DNA of 64,000 nt from Deltaproteobacteria bacterium HGW-Deltaproteobacteria-4 (GCA_002841765.1 PHAV01000006.1:153112-217111); one strand, 5' to 3'. Counted from the stretch's first letter, positions 24,231 to 33,167 are shown. The notes: generated by a model not told the origin, from the sequence alone. Translations and numbers: made by a program.

Positions 24231-25349
24231 ATGATTCCCGTTAACGAACCACTTCTCAACGGTAACGAAAAACAGTACCTCGCCGAGTGTATCGACACCG
24301 GCTGGATCTCTTCCGAGGGCCCCTTCGTCGGGCGGTTCGAGGAGCAAATGGCGGACGTTGCCGGGCGCCGGCACGGCGTTGCCGTCTGCAACGGCACGGC
24401 GGCGCTGGAAGTTGCTGTCGCTGCCCTCGACCTGCAGCCGGGGGACGAGGTCATCATGCCGACCTTCACCATCATCTCCTGTGCGGCGGCAGTGGTGCGC
24501 CGGGGATGTGTGCCGGTTTTGGTCGACAGCGACCCGGTCACCTGGAACATGAATGTTGCGCAGATCGAAGAACGCATCACCACCCGCACCAAGGCGATCA
24601 TGGTGGTTCATATCTACGGGCTGCCGGTCGACATGGACCCGGTCCTTGCGCTTGCCAAAAAATATGAATTGAAGATCATTGAGGATGCGGCACAGATGCA
24701 TGGCCAGACCTACCGGGGTCGTCCCTGCGGCAGCTTCGGCGATCTCAGCGCCTTCAGCTTTTACCCGAACAAGCACATCACCACCGGCGAGGGGGGGATG
24801 GTGCTGACGGACGACGATGCCCTGGCGGAAAGCTGCCGGTCGCTGCGCAACCTCTGCTTCCAACCTAAGAAACGCTTCGTCCATGAGGAACTTGGTTACA
24901 ACTTCCGCATGACCAACCTGCAGGCCGCTCTCGGCGTCGCCCAACTGGAGCGCCTGAAGGAGATTATTGCCCGCAAGCGGCGCATGGGGCAGTTTTATAC
25001 GGAAAAACTGTTGAGGGTTGATGGGTTAGAGTTGATGCTGGCCCGGACCCATTATGCCGAGAACATCTACTGGGTCTACGGTGTGGTGCTGAAGGACGAG
25101 GTGCCATTTGATGCAGAAGAGGCGATGCGCCGACTGGGGCAGAAAGGGATCGGCACGCGACCTTTCTTCTGGCCGATGCACGAGCAGCCGGTCTTCCGGA
25201 AGATGGGACTGTTCGCGGGAGAAGGTTACCCGGTGGCGGAGCGACTGGCCCGAAGAGGGTTTTATATTCCGAGCGGCATGGCCTTGACGGATGCGCAGAT
25301 GAATGAAGTGGCTGGGGCGATGGCCAGACTGATGAAAGATGAGGTGTAA
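24231..25349 (+). CDS. DegT/DnrJ/EryC1-family PLP aminotransferase
   Basis: A 372-residue sugar aminotransferase. It has the phosphate-binding GTAALEVAVAAL, EDAAQMHGQTY, and the PLP lysine in SFYPNKHITTGEGG. The family transfers an amino group to keto-sugar nucleotides, giving amino sugars such as perosamine or other 4-amino-4,6-dideoxyhexoses. It is followed 2 bp later by a methyltransferase, suggesting an amino, methylated sugar in the surface glycan (inference). Length is normal. Confidence 0.9.
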   Translation: MIPVNEPLLNGNEKQYLAECIDTGWISSEGPFVGRFEEQMADVAGRRHGVAVCNGTAALEVAVAALDLQPGDEVIMPTFTIISCAAAVVRRGCVPVLVDSDPVTWNMNVAQIEERITTRTKAIMVVHIYGLPVDMDPVLALAKKYELKIIEDAAQMHGQTYRGRPCGSFGDLSAFSFYPNKHITTGEGGMVLTDDDALAESCRSLRNLCFQPKKRFVHEELGYNFRMTNLQAALGVAQLERLKEIIARKRRMGQFYTEKLLRVDGLELMLARTHYAENIYWVYGVVLKDEVPFDAEEAMRRLGQKGIGTRPFFWPMHEQPVFRKMGLFAGEGYPVAERLARRGFYIPSGMALTDAQMNEVAGAMARLMKDEV

Positions 25350-25351
25350 AG

Positions 25352-26119
25352 ATGAATGTCTTTGGCGCTTACTCGCGTTATTACAACCTGTTCTACAAGG
25401 ACAAGGACTATGCCGGTGAGGCGGCGTATGTCCATGAACTGATTCAAAAGCACCGCCCTGGCGCCAAAAGCGTGCTCGATCTGGGTTGCGGCACGGGAAA
25501 GCATGCCTTCCTGCTGGCGAAGAGGGGCCTTGAGGTGGCGGGGGTTGATCGGTCGGCGGAAATGCTCGCGGTCGCCAACTCTCAACACACAACCCTCAAC
25601 CCTCAACAGGCCTCTCTCTCTTTTCATCAGGGGGATATAAGATCCATCCGCCTCGATCGCACCTTCGACACGGTGGTCTCTCTTTTCCACGTTATGAGCT
25701 ATCAGACCAGCAACGACGATTTGAAGGGAGCCTTTGCAACGGCTCGCGAGCATCTCGAACCCGGTGGAGTCTTTATCTTCGACTGCTGGTATGGACCGGC
25801 GGTGCTGACCGACCGGCCCGTGGTCAGGGTCAAGCGCGTGGAAGATGAAGAAATTGCCGTAACGCGTATTGTTGAACCGGTCATGTTTGTTAATGACAAT
25901 CTGGTGGAGACGAATTACCAGGTGCTCGTCAGGGATAAATCGACTGGTGCGGTGGAGGAATTGTACGAAACCCATCGCATGCGCTACTTGTTTCGACCGG
26001 AAATCGAGTTGCTCTTGCAGGAGTCAGGAATGACCATAATCGAAACCTCGGAATGGATGTCGGGCCGGCAGCCAGGTTTTGATACGTGGGGTGTCTGTTT
26101 TGCGGTGAGAAAATCATAA
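25352..26119 (+). CDS. Class I SAM-dependent methyltransferase
   Basis: A 255-residue methyltransferase with motif I DLGCGTGKHA, acidic loop GVDRSAEML and motif II GDIRSIRL. It starts 2 bp after the aminotransferase stop and is surely co-translated with it. The probable target is a sugar or glycan. A run of four heptanucleotides (25578-25605) encodes the loop NSQHTTLNPQQ between the acidic loop and motif II, a place where family members have a variable surface segment. Confidence 0.88.
   Translation: MNVFGAYSRYYNLFYKDKDYAGEAAYVHELIQKHRPGAKSVLDLGCGTGKHAFLLAKRGLEVAGVDRSAEMLAVANSQHTTLNPQQASLSFHQGDIRSIRLDRTFDTVVSLFHVMSYQTSNDDLKGAFATAREHLEPGGVFIFDCWYGPAVLTDRPVVRVKRVEDEEIAVTRIVEPVMFVNDNLVETNYQVLVRDKSTGAVEELYETHRMRYLFRPEIELLLQESGMTIIETSEWMSGRQPGFDTWGVCFAVRKS
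25578..25605. repeat. Intragenic heptanucleotide tandem repeat (4 units)
   Basis: ACTCTCA, ACACACA, ACCCTCA, ACCCTCA: four units of seven bases within the methyltransferase gene. The 28-bp length is not a multiple of three, yet the gene reads through. Two further four-unit heptamer runs lie at 31747 and 32239. Confidence 0.8.
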
Positions 26120-26176
26120 GTTGAGGTAACCGCCAGTGTTTAGCGCGCAACCAAAAAAACTTTTCAGGGTGATTCG

Positions 26177-27352
26177 ATGAAAAAAATTGGTCTCTTTTTG
26201 GAAACAGAGCCTCATTTTGGCGGGACATTCCAGTACAACCAGAGCATGCTCGATGCGGTGGCCGCCTTGCCTCGCGATCAGTTCTCCGTGGTTGTCGGGT
26301 TTACGTCGGAAAAGTGGCGGGGCTATCTCACGCACTATGAAAATTTAAAGGCGGTTCAAATCCCGCGTGGATTTTGGGGGCGGATTTTCGGTCTTGCCTG
26401 GTTGCTGCTGCGGGTGCCGATGGGACCCTGGCGCAAGCTCTGCCCCTTATTTCATCCCATGGCTAAAGCTCTCTTGCGGGAGAACTGCGATCTCTGGATC
26501 TTTCCTTCCCAAGATATTCGTAGTTTTCAATTTCCAGTTCCGGCGCTTGTCAGTATCCTCGACCTGGTGCATCGTTACGACGGCAAGCAGTTTCCGGAGT
26601 CCGCGTCTACTTGGCAACTGCTGAACCGTGAACCAGGTTACGCCAACATGTGCAAGTGGGCCAAGGGGGTGCTAGTCGTTTCAGAAATCGACAAGCAGCA
26701 GGTCCTGGAATCGTATCACCCGCAAGAAGAGCGGGTTCATGTTCTTCCCATGGTGCCGCCGCGTTACATGTATACGCAGGAGGTTCCCGAGGACTTCAAC
26801 ACCAGGTACCCGCTTCCCCCGAAGTATCTCTTCTATCCGGCCCAGTTCTGGGAACACAAAAACCATAAGAACCTGGTCAGGGCCATTGCCGCCCTGAAAA
26901 CGGAGCTTCCCGATCTCAGACTGGTGCTGGCCGGTTCAAAGAAAAATGCCTGGGATTCGGTTATGGCTCTGATTGAGGAGCTTGGCGTCACTGAGAACAT
27001 CGTCATCCTTGGCTACGTTCCCGATGAGTACATGCCCGAGTTGTATCGCCGGGCGCGAGCTCTCATCTATGCTACCTATTTCGGCCCGTGCAATATCCCG
27101 CCGCTGGAGGCACTTGTCGTCGGCTGTCCGATGGCTATTTCCGAGGTGTCGTGCATGCCTGACCGGGTGGGCGACGCCACACTCACTTTCGACGCCGATT
27201 CCGTGGAGCAAATCATGGAGTGCATGCGACGCCTGTGGACCGATGACGGGTTATGCGCGGAGATGTCCGAGAAAGGGAAGGCGAAAGCGGCAATTTGGGA
27301 TCAGGAGGCCTTTAATAAGGAGCTTAAACAGATCGTCGAAGAGATAGCATGA
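26177..27352 (+). CDS. GT4-type (family 1) glycosyltransferase
   Basis: A 391-residue GT-B fold enzyme: N-terminal ETEPHFGGTFQYN, and a C-terminal donor site with YPAQFWEHKNHKNL, LVLAGS and the EX7E-like segment FGPCNIPPLEALVVGCP. It transfers a sugar from a nucleotide donor to a growing glycan on the cytosolic side. It overlaps the next gene by 4 bp. Donor and acceptor are not deducible. Confidence 0.88.
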   Translation: MKKIGLFLETEPHFGGTFQYNQSMLDAVAALPRDQFSVVVGFTSEKWRGYLTHYENLKAVQIPRGFWGRIFGLAWLLLRVPMGPWRKLCPLFHPMAKALLRENCDLWIFPSQDIRSFQFPVPALVSILDLVHRYDGKQFPESASTWQLLNREPGYANMCKWAKGVLVVSEIDKQQVLESYHPQEERVHVLPMVPPRYMYTQEVPEDFNTRYPLPPKYLFYPAQFWEHKNHKNLVRAIAALKTELPDLRLVLAGSKKNAWDSVMALIEELGVTENIVILGYVPDEYMPELYRRARALIYATYFGPCNIPPLEALVVGCPMAISEVSCMPDRVGDATLTFDADSVEQIMECMRRLWTDDGLCAEMSEKGKAKAAIWDQEAFNKELKQIVEEIA

Positions 27353-28311
27353 AAAAATCCGGGCATGCCTCACAAAGAAATTTTATGATCGATATCTTGT
27401 TGGCAACATATAACGGCGGAGCTTGGCTGGATGAGCAGATCGACAGCCTGCTGGCCCAGGATTTTCTTGATTGGCGATTGCTGGTCCGGGATGATGGATC
27501 AACTGATAACACGGTTGCCATTCTCAAGGCTTGGCAGTCACGCCTCGGTGACCAGCTCATAATCCTTGCCGATGACGGGAAAAATCTCGGTCCCGGCGGG
27601 AATTTCGCCAGACTGCTGGAAGCGAGTACGGCCGACTATATCATGTTCTGCGATCAGGACGATGTCTGGTTGCCGGGGAAAGTAAGTCTGACTCTGGCAA
27701 AGATGCATGAGTTGGAAGAAATCCATGGTGCAGAGACATCTTTGCTTGTGCATACCGACGTGCGGGTCGTTGATGAAAGCCTGAATGTTGTGGCGGATTC
27801 AGGTGATCGTTATCGGCGAATCGATCCGGAAAAAGGGAATGCTTTTAGCCGCCTGCTGTTACAGAATATCTCTACCGGCTGTACGGTTATGTTGAACAGG
27901 ACGTTACGCGATCTGGCTCTGCCGATACCCGGTGCCGCCTTCATGCACGATCACTGGCTGAGTTTGGTTGCGTCATGTTTTGGGGACATTGCCTACCTGC
28001 CGACGCCAACGCTGTTGTATAGACAGCATGTCAAAAACAAGGTGGGTGCTCAGGTGTGGAACTTGGCTCACGTTGTGCGGTTGTTATTTCGGCTGCCAAC
28101 CATTCGTCAGATGATGGTGGGCAACAGAATGCAGGCGAGCGCTTTTTACGAGTGCTACCATGCGATCCTGCAGGACAGAGACAGGGAATTGCTGGAAGCG
28201 TTCATCCACATGCCGGAGCATGGTTTGCTACAGAAGCGTCGCAACATCTTCAAATATGGCTTTTTCTATGCCGGGGCGATTAGAAATATTGGCTGGCTGG
28301 TGCTGTGCTGA
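27349..28311 (+). CDS. GT2-family glycosyltransferase (rhamnosyltransferase-like)
   Basis: A 320-residue GT-A enzyme: DILLATYNGGAWLDEQIDSL, RDDGSTDNT, and CDQDDVWLPGK carrying the metal-binding acidic residues. This is the pattern of RfbG/RfbN-like rhamnosyltransferases. It starts inside the end of the GT4 gene (4-bp overlap), and its end overlaps the next GT2 gene. ATG 27385 (MIDIL) would remove 12 unlikely residues and is a possible alternative start. Confidence 0.88.
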   Translation: MKKSGHASQRNFMIDILLATYNGGAWLDEQIDSLLAQDFLDWRLLVRDDGSTDNTVAILKAWQSRLGDQLIILADDGKNLGPGGNFARLLEASTADYIMFCDQDDVWLPGKVSLTLAKMHELEEIHGAETSLLVHTDVRVVDESLNVVADSGDRYRRIDPEKGNAFSRLLLQNISTGCTVMLNRTLRDLALPIPGAAFMHDHWLSLVASCFGDIAYLPTPTLLYRQHVKNKVGAQVWNLAHVVRLLFRLPTIRQMMVGNRMQASAFYECYHAILQDRDRELLEAFIHMPEHGLLQKRRNIFKYGFFYAGAIRNIGWLVLC

Positions 28312-29327
28312 ACAAGATTTCCATCATCATCGTCAACTGGAATGGCCTCGTTCACCTGCCCGTCTGCCTCGACAGCCTCGCCGCTCAGACATTTCGTGAC
28401 TTCGAGGTCATCCTGGTGGACAACGGCTCCGCTGACGGCTCGGTCGCCTTGGTGCAGCAAGGCTATCCCTGGGTGCGGTTGGTGCCTCTAAAGGAAAACA
28501 CCGGTTTTGCCACCGGGAACAATGTTGGATTTGAACACGCTCGCGGCGAATACATCGTCGCTCTGAATAACGACACTCGCGTCGAGCCGGACTGGCTGGA
28601 AATTCTGGTCAGGGTTGCCGACTCCCATCCACAGGCCGGCATGGTCGGTTGCCGGATCTGTTCGTTCACTGATCCTGATATCATCGATTCGCTGGGCATT
28701 GGCATCTGTCGGGACGGGATGGCACGAGGGCGGTTTCGCAATCGACTATGGTCGTCGCTCCGTATGAATGCAGTCGAGGAAATTCTCCTCCCTAGTGCTT
28801 GTGCGGCCCTTTACAGACGCTCTATGATCGCTGAAACCGGCTTTTTCGACGATGATTTCTTTGCCTATGCCGAGGATACCGACCTCGGGTTGCGGGGGAG
28901 ACTGGCCGGTTGGGACGCCGTGCTTGCCACTCGGGCCGTTGCCTATCACAAATATTCACAGACCGGCGGCGGGTTCTCTCCCTTCAAGGTGCACCTTGTC
29001 GAGAGGAACCACTACTGGGTGGCTCTGAAGGCCTTCCCCCTGAGGCACCTCATGACGCTTCCAATCTGCACTGCGGCTCGCTATTATGAACAACTTCGTG
29101 GTGTTGTGAGGGGGAAAGGTAGCGGAGGTGAGTTTCTGGCGAGCGGTGCGCGTGGGCAAATCATCAAAGCGCTTTTGCGAGGGATTAGTGACGCCATCTG
29201 CGGTGTTCCCCGCATGATGGGGAAACGTCGGCGGATCATGCGCACACGAAAAATTTCCATGCGCGAAATGGCAAAATTATTGCGTCAGCACCGCCTTACT
29301 TTTCGGGAGCTAATCGAAAATGACTGA
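28305..29327 (+). CDS. GT2-family glycosyltransferase
   Basis: A 340-residue GT-A enzyme: SIIIVNWNGLVHLPVCLDSL, LVDNGSADGS, ALNNDTRVEPDWLE (the DxD-like site) and FAYAEDTDLGLR. This is the rhamnosyl/galactofuranosyl-type GT2 pattern. It uses a GTG start overlapping the stop of the previous gene. The final ~60 residues are strongly basic (GKRRRIMRTRKISMRE), possibly membrane- or lipid-carrier-associated. Confidence 0.88.
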   Translation: MLNKISIIIVNWNGLVHLPVCLDSLAAQTFRDFEVILVDNGSADGSVALVQQGYPWVRLVPLKENTGFATGNNVGFEHARGEYIVALNNDTRVEPDWLEILVRVADSHPQAGMVGCRICSFTDPDIIDSLGIGICRDGMARGRFRNRLWSSLRMNAVEEILLPSACAALYRRSMIAETGFFDDDFFAYAEDTDLGLRGRLAGWDAVLATRAVAYHKYSQTGGGFSPFKVHLVERNHYWVALKAFPLRHLMTLPICTAARYYEQLRGVVRGKGSGGEFLASGARGQIIKALLRGISDAICGVPRMMGKRRRIMRTRKISMREMAKLLRQHRLTFRELIEND

Positions 29328-29387
29328 GTTCACCCCTTTCGGGTCGTGGCGGCTATTTTCTCTTCTGTGCCGGGGAGGCTGGAAATA

Positions 29388-30467
29388 ATGTCGAATTTAT
29401 TCGTTTTTGACCGGATCCAGATCTTTTCTCTTATTTTCAGCTTGTTCATATTTGCCTTCATCTTCAGTTTGGTGAAGAACCGGCGGATCCGTGAGGAGTA
29501 CTCCATCCTCTGGTTCGCTATGAGTTTCTTTTTCCTTTATCTTTCCCTCGACCGCTTCGGCATCGATCGCCTCGGTTCTCTGTTCGGCATCGCCTATCCC
29601 CCCAGCGTCCTTACCCTGATGACCACCGGCTTTACTTTTCTTCTCCTGATCCATCTGACCGTGGTCCTGACGAAACTCTCGGAACAGAACAAGGAGTTGA
29701 TTCAGGAGATGGGGTTGTGGCGATGTTTGCCGGAAGAAAAGAGGGCCGAAATTCTGGTGATTGTGCCGGCCTATAACGAGGAGGAGAATATTTCCCGGGT
29801 GATCGACGACCTGGGAAGGCTGCAGGCTGTTGTTGATATTCTGGTTATCAACGACGGGTCAGTGGATAATACCTCTCGCGCAGCCCGTTCCGGTGGCCGG
29901 GCGAAAGTGGTCGATCTGCCGAAGAATCTCGGCATCGGCGGCGCCGTCCAGACGGGCTTCAAGTACGCTGCCCGCAACGACTACCAGATTGCCATCCAGT
30001 TCGACGGGGACGGCCAGCACCTGGCGGATGAAATTCCCAAACTGCTTCGAGTCCTTCAGGAGCAGGGCGTCAATATGGTCATCGGTTCCCGGTTTTTGGA
30101 AGAGCAGAGCGGCTACCGGTCGACCTTTATGCGGCGGATCGGGATCCGTCTCTTCCAGGCGGTCAATTCATTATTGATCGGCCAAATGGTGACGGATAAT
30201 ACTTCAGGATTCCGGGCTTACGATCGCCGGGCAATTGAGTTTCTCGCGCAAAACTACCCGGTCGATTATCCGGAACCGGAGGCGGTCATTCTCCTTGGTC
30301 GTAACGGCTTTTCGATGGCGGAAACCTTTACCCGGATGAATGAGCGGCAGGCCGGAACGTCCTCAATTGCCGGGTTCGGCAGCGCTTACTACATGGTCAA
30401 GGTCCTTCTGGCAATTTTGATGACGGCACTGCGCAAGCCGGTTGTCCAGAGAAGTGGAGGCAGGTAG
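29388..30467 (+). CDS. DUF2304-like membrane domain fused to DPM1-like GT2 glycosyltransferase
   Basis: The start is ATG 29388, 9 bp after GGGGAGG (the open frame extends 14 codons upstream). Residues 1-105 hold three membrane helices of the DUF2304 type (FSLIFSLFIFAFIFSL, EEYSILWFAMSFFFLYLSL). Residues ~115-345 are a GT2 domain of the polyprenyl-phosphate sugar synthase type (ILVIVPAYNEEENI, DGSVDNTSRAA, IQFDGDGQHLADEIP). These enzymes make undecaprenyl/dolichyl-phosphate sugars, the donors used by GT-C enzymes such as the TMTC-like proteins at both ends of this cluster, which makes the pairing meaningful. DUF2304 and GT2 are often separate neighbouring genes; here they are one protein. Confidence 0.85.
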   Translation: MSNLFVFDRIQIFSLIFSLFIFAFIFSLVKNRRIREEYSILWFAMSFFFLYLSLDRFGIDRLGSLFGIAYPPSVLTLMTTGFTFLLLIHLTVVLTKLSEQNKELIQEMGLWRCLPEEKRAEILVIVPAYNEEENISRVIDDLGRLQAVVDILVINDGSVDNTSRAARSGGRAKVVDLPKNLGIGGAVQTGFKYAARNDYQIAIQFDGDGQHLADEIPKLLRVLQEQGVNMVIGSRFLEEQSGYRSTFMRRIGIRLFQAVNSLLIGQMVTDNTSGFRAYDRRAIEFLAQNYPVDYPEPEAVILLGRNGFSMAETFTRMNERQAGTSSIAGFGSAYYMVKVLLAILMTALRKPVVQRSGGR

Positions 30468-30517
30468 GGATGGGCTTGAGTCGCAAAGGGAGCAAGGCAA
30501 AACGTCATAAACAGGAG

Positions 30518-30537
30518 TTGTTACGAAAACGTAACGA
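30518..30537. repeat. GTTAC palindrome, copy 2
   Basis: TTGTTAC-GAAAAC-GTAACGA. It shares 17 exact bases (CAGGAGTTGTTACGAAA) with the copy at 13153-13172 and is followed 42 bp later by a long hairpin, as in the other copy. It lies between convergent genes, so a promoter-upstream role is unlikely at this site. Confidence 0.6.
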
Positions 30538-30579
30538 TTTGCTGACAAATGATTGAGAAAACCTCCTCGTTTTTCTGGA

Positions 30580-30650
30580 AACTAAGGGGGGAGTCGGTTC
30601 GTTCCACGGAAAAAGTGGAGCAAACTGACTCCCCCCTTAGTTATTTTATT
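30580..30650. terminator. 28-bp hairpin with T-rich tail between convergent genes
   Basis: AACTAAGGGGGGAGTC... (30580-30607) pairs with its near complement at 30615-30642 with a few G-T or mismatched pairs and a 7-base loop GGAAAAA, followed by TATTTTATTTT. It can terminate the glycan cluster on the + strand. On the - strand no T-run follows. Arms and loop resemble the perfect hairpin at 13248-13308. Confidence 0.75.
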
Positions 30651-30682
30651 TTAAGCCTTCAGGGACGGGGACGGTTCACGCT

Positions 30683-32884
30683 TCACCGCTCCCGCGGTAC
30701 TGCTTGCTGCGAGGCGAGATCGAGCAGGCCGGCATAATCAGGATTCCCCGGGTCGAGGCGCAGGGCAATTCGGAAATGGTCGGCGGCCAGGGCCGGTTTC
30801 CCTTGAGCCAGGTAGACGGTGCCGAGATTGACATGGGTCAGGGCATTCTCTGGGTTGCGGCGCAGGCTGGCCTGATACTGCTCAATGGCTTGTTCGAGGC
30901 GCCCCTGCTTCTGCAGGATCACCCCGAGGTTATTGTAGATTTGGGCATTGTCGGGATTGAGGAGCAGCGCCTGGTGGTAGGCCGCAACCGCCAACTCGAG
31001 CTTGCCGGCCGCGTCGTAGGCAACCGCGAGATTCATCCTCGCTTCGGCGTGGCCGGGATCGAGGCGGACGGCGGTTTGATATTCGCTGATCGCGTCTTCC
31101 ACCAACCCCTGGCTGAAGAGAGCGGTGCCGAGATTGAAGCGGGCGGGAAAGTAGACGGGATTATCCCGTGCCGCCAGCCGGTACTGTTGTGCCGCTTCCT
31201 CGCTTTGACCTAATTTCTCCAGAGCGATGCCGAGGTTGGTGCGGGCAAGGGCGTATTTCGGCTGCAGCTGCAGGGCGATATGGAACTCGGCAATCGCCTG
31301 TTCTGTCAAGCCTTTACGATCAAAAGCCGCCCCGAGATTGTTGTGGGCCTCGACGTTGTCAGGATCGAGTTGCAGGGCGCGGTTGATGGAGCTAATGGCC
31401 GGCTCCGTCTGTCCTGCGCTCAGCAGCGCTTTGCCGAGGTTGTAATGGGGGCGGGGTTTGTTTGGTGATTTCTCCACGGTATCCTGCCAGAGCGCGACCT
31501 CATCTCTCCAGACCTGGTTGCGCTGCCAGCTGGCCGTGGCAAGAAGCAGAATCAGCACCGTCACGATTGACCAGAAGGTCTTTGGCGAAAGTTTCCGACC
31601 CAGCAGGGTCGCTGTCGTCGCCAAGGCCAGAAACGCGCCGCAGGAGGGGAGGTAAATGCGATGTTCGAAGATGATATCGCGAATCGGGATAAGACTCGAT
31701 TCGACGGCCAGGGTGAGGAAGAACCAGAAGATGCCGAAGGCGACAAGTCGTGACTCGTGACGCGTGACGCGTGACTGGCTAAACCGGAAGCCATACAGAT
31801 AGATGGCCAGCAGAAAAAGGGCTGCCAACAACAGAAACGAAAAAAAGACCGGCGGGGTGAAAAACGTGTGGTAGACGGTATAATCGTAATCAAGGTTCTG
31901 CTCGACGGGGAGAAAGAGCAGCCGGAGGTAGGTGGTAATGACTGTAAACTGGGTCAGGAGATAATCGAAGCGGGGGATGTGCGCGGTTTCCCGGGTGATG
32001 CGGTCGACATCGGCGAGCAGTTCTGCCAAAGGTTTATTGCTGCCGAGCAGGCTCAGGGGGACAATGGCGAGGGTCAGCAGCACCGGTATGCCGGCCAGCA
32101 ATTTGGTCTTCAGGCTGGATGTGAAGAAGCTGAACTCGAAGAGAAGAATAGTCAGCGGCAGGGTGAAGGCCATCTCTTTGGTCTTCATCGCCAGAACCGC
32201 TGCCAGCAGGGAACCGGTAAAGAGCAGCAATGTCAAGAGCCGGGAAGCGGGAAGCGGGGATCGGGAATCGTCGACGCAGCGCAGGCGGCCGGCAATGTAA
32301 AGAACAAAGGACAACAGAAAAAAGAGAGTCGTCAACGATGTGAATCTTTGGACAATATAAGTGACGGCCTGAGTTTGCAGCGGATGGGCGACAAAGAGGA
32401 GCGCCGCCAGCAGGGCAATGCCGGTCGCGCGCGCGGCCAGGGTGCTTTGCCGCAGGTGGGGGGTACGAAACATCTGGCGGCAAAGGGTGTAAACCAGCAA
32501 GGCATTGACGAGGTGAATAACGAAATTGACGAGATGGTAGCCAAAGACATTGAGTCCGCCCCAGTGGTAGTTCAGGGCAAAGGAGAAGTAGCCGACGACC
32601 CGGCGCGGATTGTATCGGTAACCTTTGTTGTCGCCGAGAAAGTTGCCGAGATCCTTGATGATCGCATTGTCGACAATCGATGATTGGTCATCAAAAACAA
32701 AGGGGACATTGAAGGTGTTCCAGTAAGCATAAAGACCGACGACCAGGATGAGCAGCGCCGGCAGCAAAGGATGCTGCCAGGGGAGGCCGTGGAGAAAACC
32801 TTTGTTTGCCTCCTGCAAGGGAAAGGATGGTGACCCCCCGACGGGATTTCGGCTTTTTTTCCTGGCGTCGGCAGACGGTTTCAT
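30683..32884 (-). CDS. TMTC-like polytopic membrane protein with C-terminal TPR repeats, paralogue of the 17741 gene
   Basis: About 733 residues from ATG 32884 (purine-rich AGAGAGAA upstream). ATG 32929 would add 15 residues but has no ribosome site. The architecture is the same as the 17741 gene: acidic pair FVFDDQSSIV after TM1, HPLQTQAVTYIVQRFTSL, FWFFLTLAVESSLIPI and ~9-10 membrane segments, then about eight TPR units in the last 300 residues (DNVEAHNNLGAAFDRKGLTE, AQIYNNLGVILQKQGRLEQ). It is a putative GT-C glycosyltransferase using lipid-linked sugar. It is convergent to the glycan cluster. Two heptamer tandem repeats lie in loops between membrane segments, at places where the paralogue has ordinary sequence. 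Confidence 0.82.
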   Translation of the reverse strand: MKPSADARKKSRNPVGGSPSFPLQEANKGFLHGLPWQHPLLPALLILVVGLYAYWNTFNVPFVFDDQSSIVDNAIIKDLGNFLGDNKGYRYNPRRVVGYFSFALNYHWGGLNVFGYHLVNFVIHLVNALLVYTLCRQMFRTPHLRQSTLAARATGIALLAALLFVAHPLQTQAVTYIVQRFTSLTTLFFLLSFVLYIAGRLRCVDDSRSPLPASRLLTLLLFTGSLLAAVLAMKTKEMAFTLPLTILLFEFSFFTSSLKTKLLAGIPVLLTLAIVPLSLLGSNKPLAELLADVDRITRETAHIPRFDYLLTQFTVITTYLRLLFLPVEQNLDYDYTVYHTFFTPPVFFSFLLLAALFLLAIYLYGFRFSQSRVTRHESRLVAFGIFWFFLTLAVESSLIPIRDIIFEHRIYLPSCGAFLALATTATLLGRKLSPKTFWSIVTVLILLLATASWQRNQVWRDEVALWQDTVEKSPNKPRPHYNLGKALLSAGQTEPAISSINRALQLDPDNVEAHNNLGAAFDRKGLTEQAIAEFHIALQLQPKYALARTNLGIALEKLGQSEEAAQQYRLAARDNPVYFPARFNLGTALFSQGLVEDAISEYQTAVRLDPGHAEARMNLAVAYDAAGKLELAVAAYHQALLLNPDNAQIYNNLGVILQKQGRLEQAIEQYQASLRRNPENALTHVNLGTVYLAQGKPALAADHFRIALRLDPGNPDYAGLLDLASQQAVPRER
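31747..31774. repeat. Intragenic heptanucleotide tandem repeat (4 units)
   Basis: GTCGTGA, CTCGTGA, CGCGTGA, CGCGTGA on the + strand, inside the - strand TPR gene, coding for SQSRVTRHES in a loop between membrane segments. Confidence 0.85.
32239..32266. repeat. Intragenic heptanucleotide tandem repeat (4 units)
   Basis: GCCGGGA, AGCGGGA, AGCGGGG, ATCGGGA on the + strand, inside the same - strand gene, coding for DSRSPLPASR in another loop between membrane segments. Confidence 0.8.
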
Positions 32885-33054
32885 CGGCGTTCTCTCTCTG
32901 CTCTTGATTTTTCGGTTTGAAGGTTGCATGTGAAGAAACGGACACGTCGCGACCCCGGCCCTTGTTCGCGGCCGGATGATAGCACGAGTCGGTCGCTCCT
33001 TGAACAGGATGGTTTATTCTTCCTGGATTTTGTAAATTCAGTGTTGCCCTAAAG

Positions 33055-33084
33055 TTGACTTTTCTGGTTATTTTCCGTTATATT
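33055..33084 (+). promoter_or_regulatory. Sigma-70-type promoter
   Basis: TTGACT (33055-33060), 18 bp, TATATT (33079-33084). It lies 84 bp upstream of the lipoprotein start at 33168 in the spacer between divergent genes. Confidence 0.6.
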
Positions 33085-33167
33085 TATACTTGAGTTTTTT
33101 GCTAATTTCAAACGCTAAGAAGGCTATTCCGGCCATCATTCAACACTTTTCAAAGGATGAAAAAATC

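Noticed and set aside
30549-30737. 62-residue + strand frame between the glycan cluster and the - strand TPR gene
   Set aside because: It spans the 28-bp hairpin and the 3' end of the convergent gene, with no ribosome site.
31868-32683. 271-residue + strand frame across the second TPR protein
   Set aside because: It is antisense to membrane segments conserved with the paralogue at 17741, and its Glu/Gln/Gly-rich composition is a reverse-frame artefact of hydrophobic coding.
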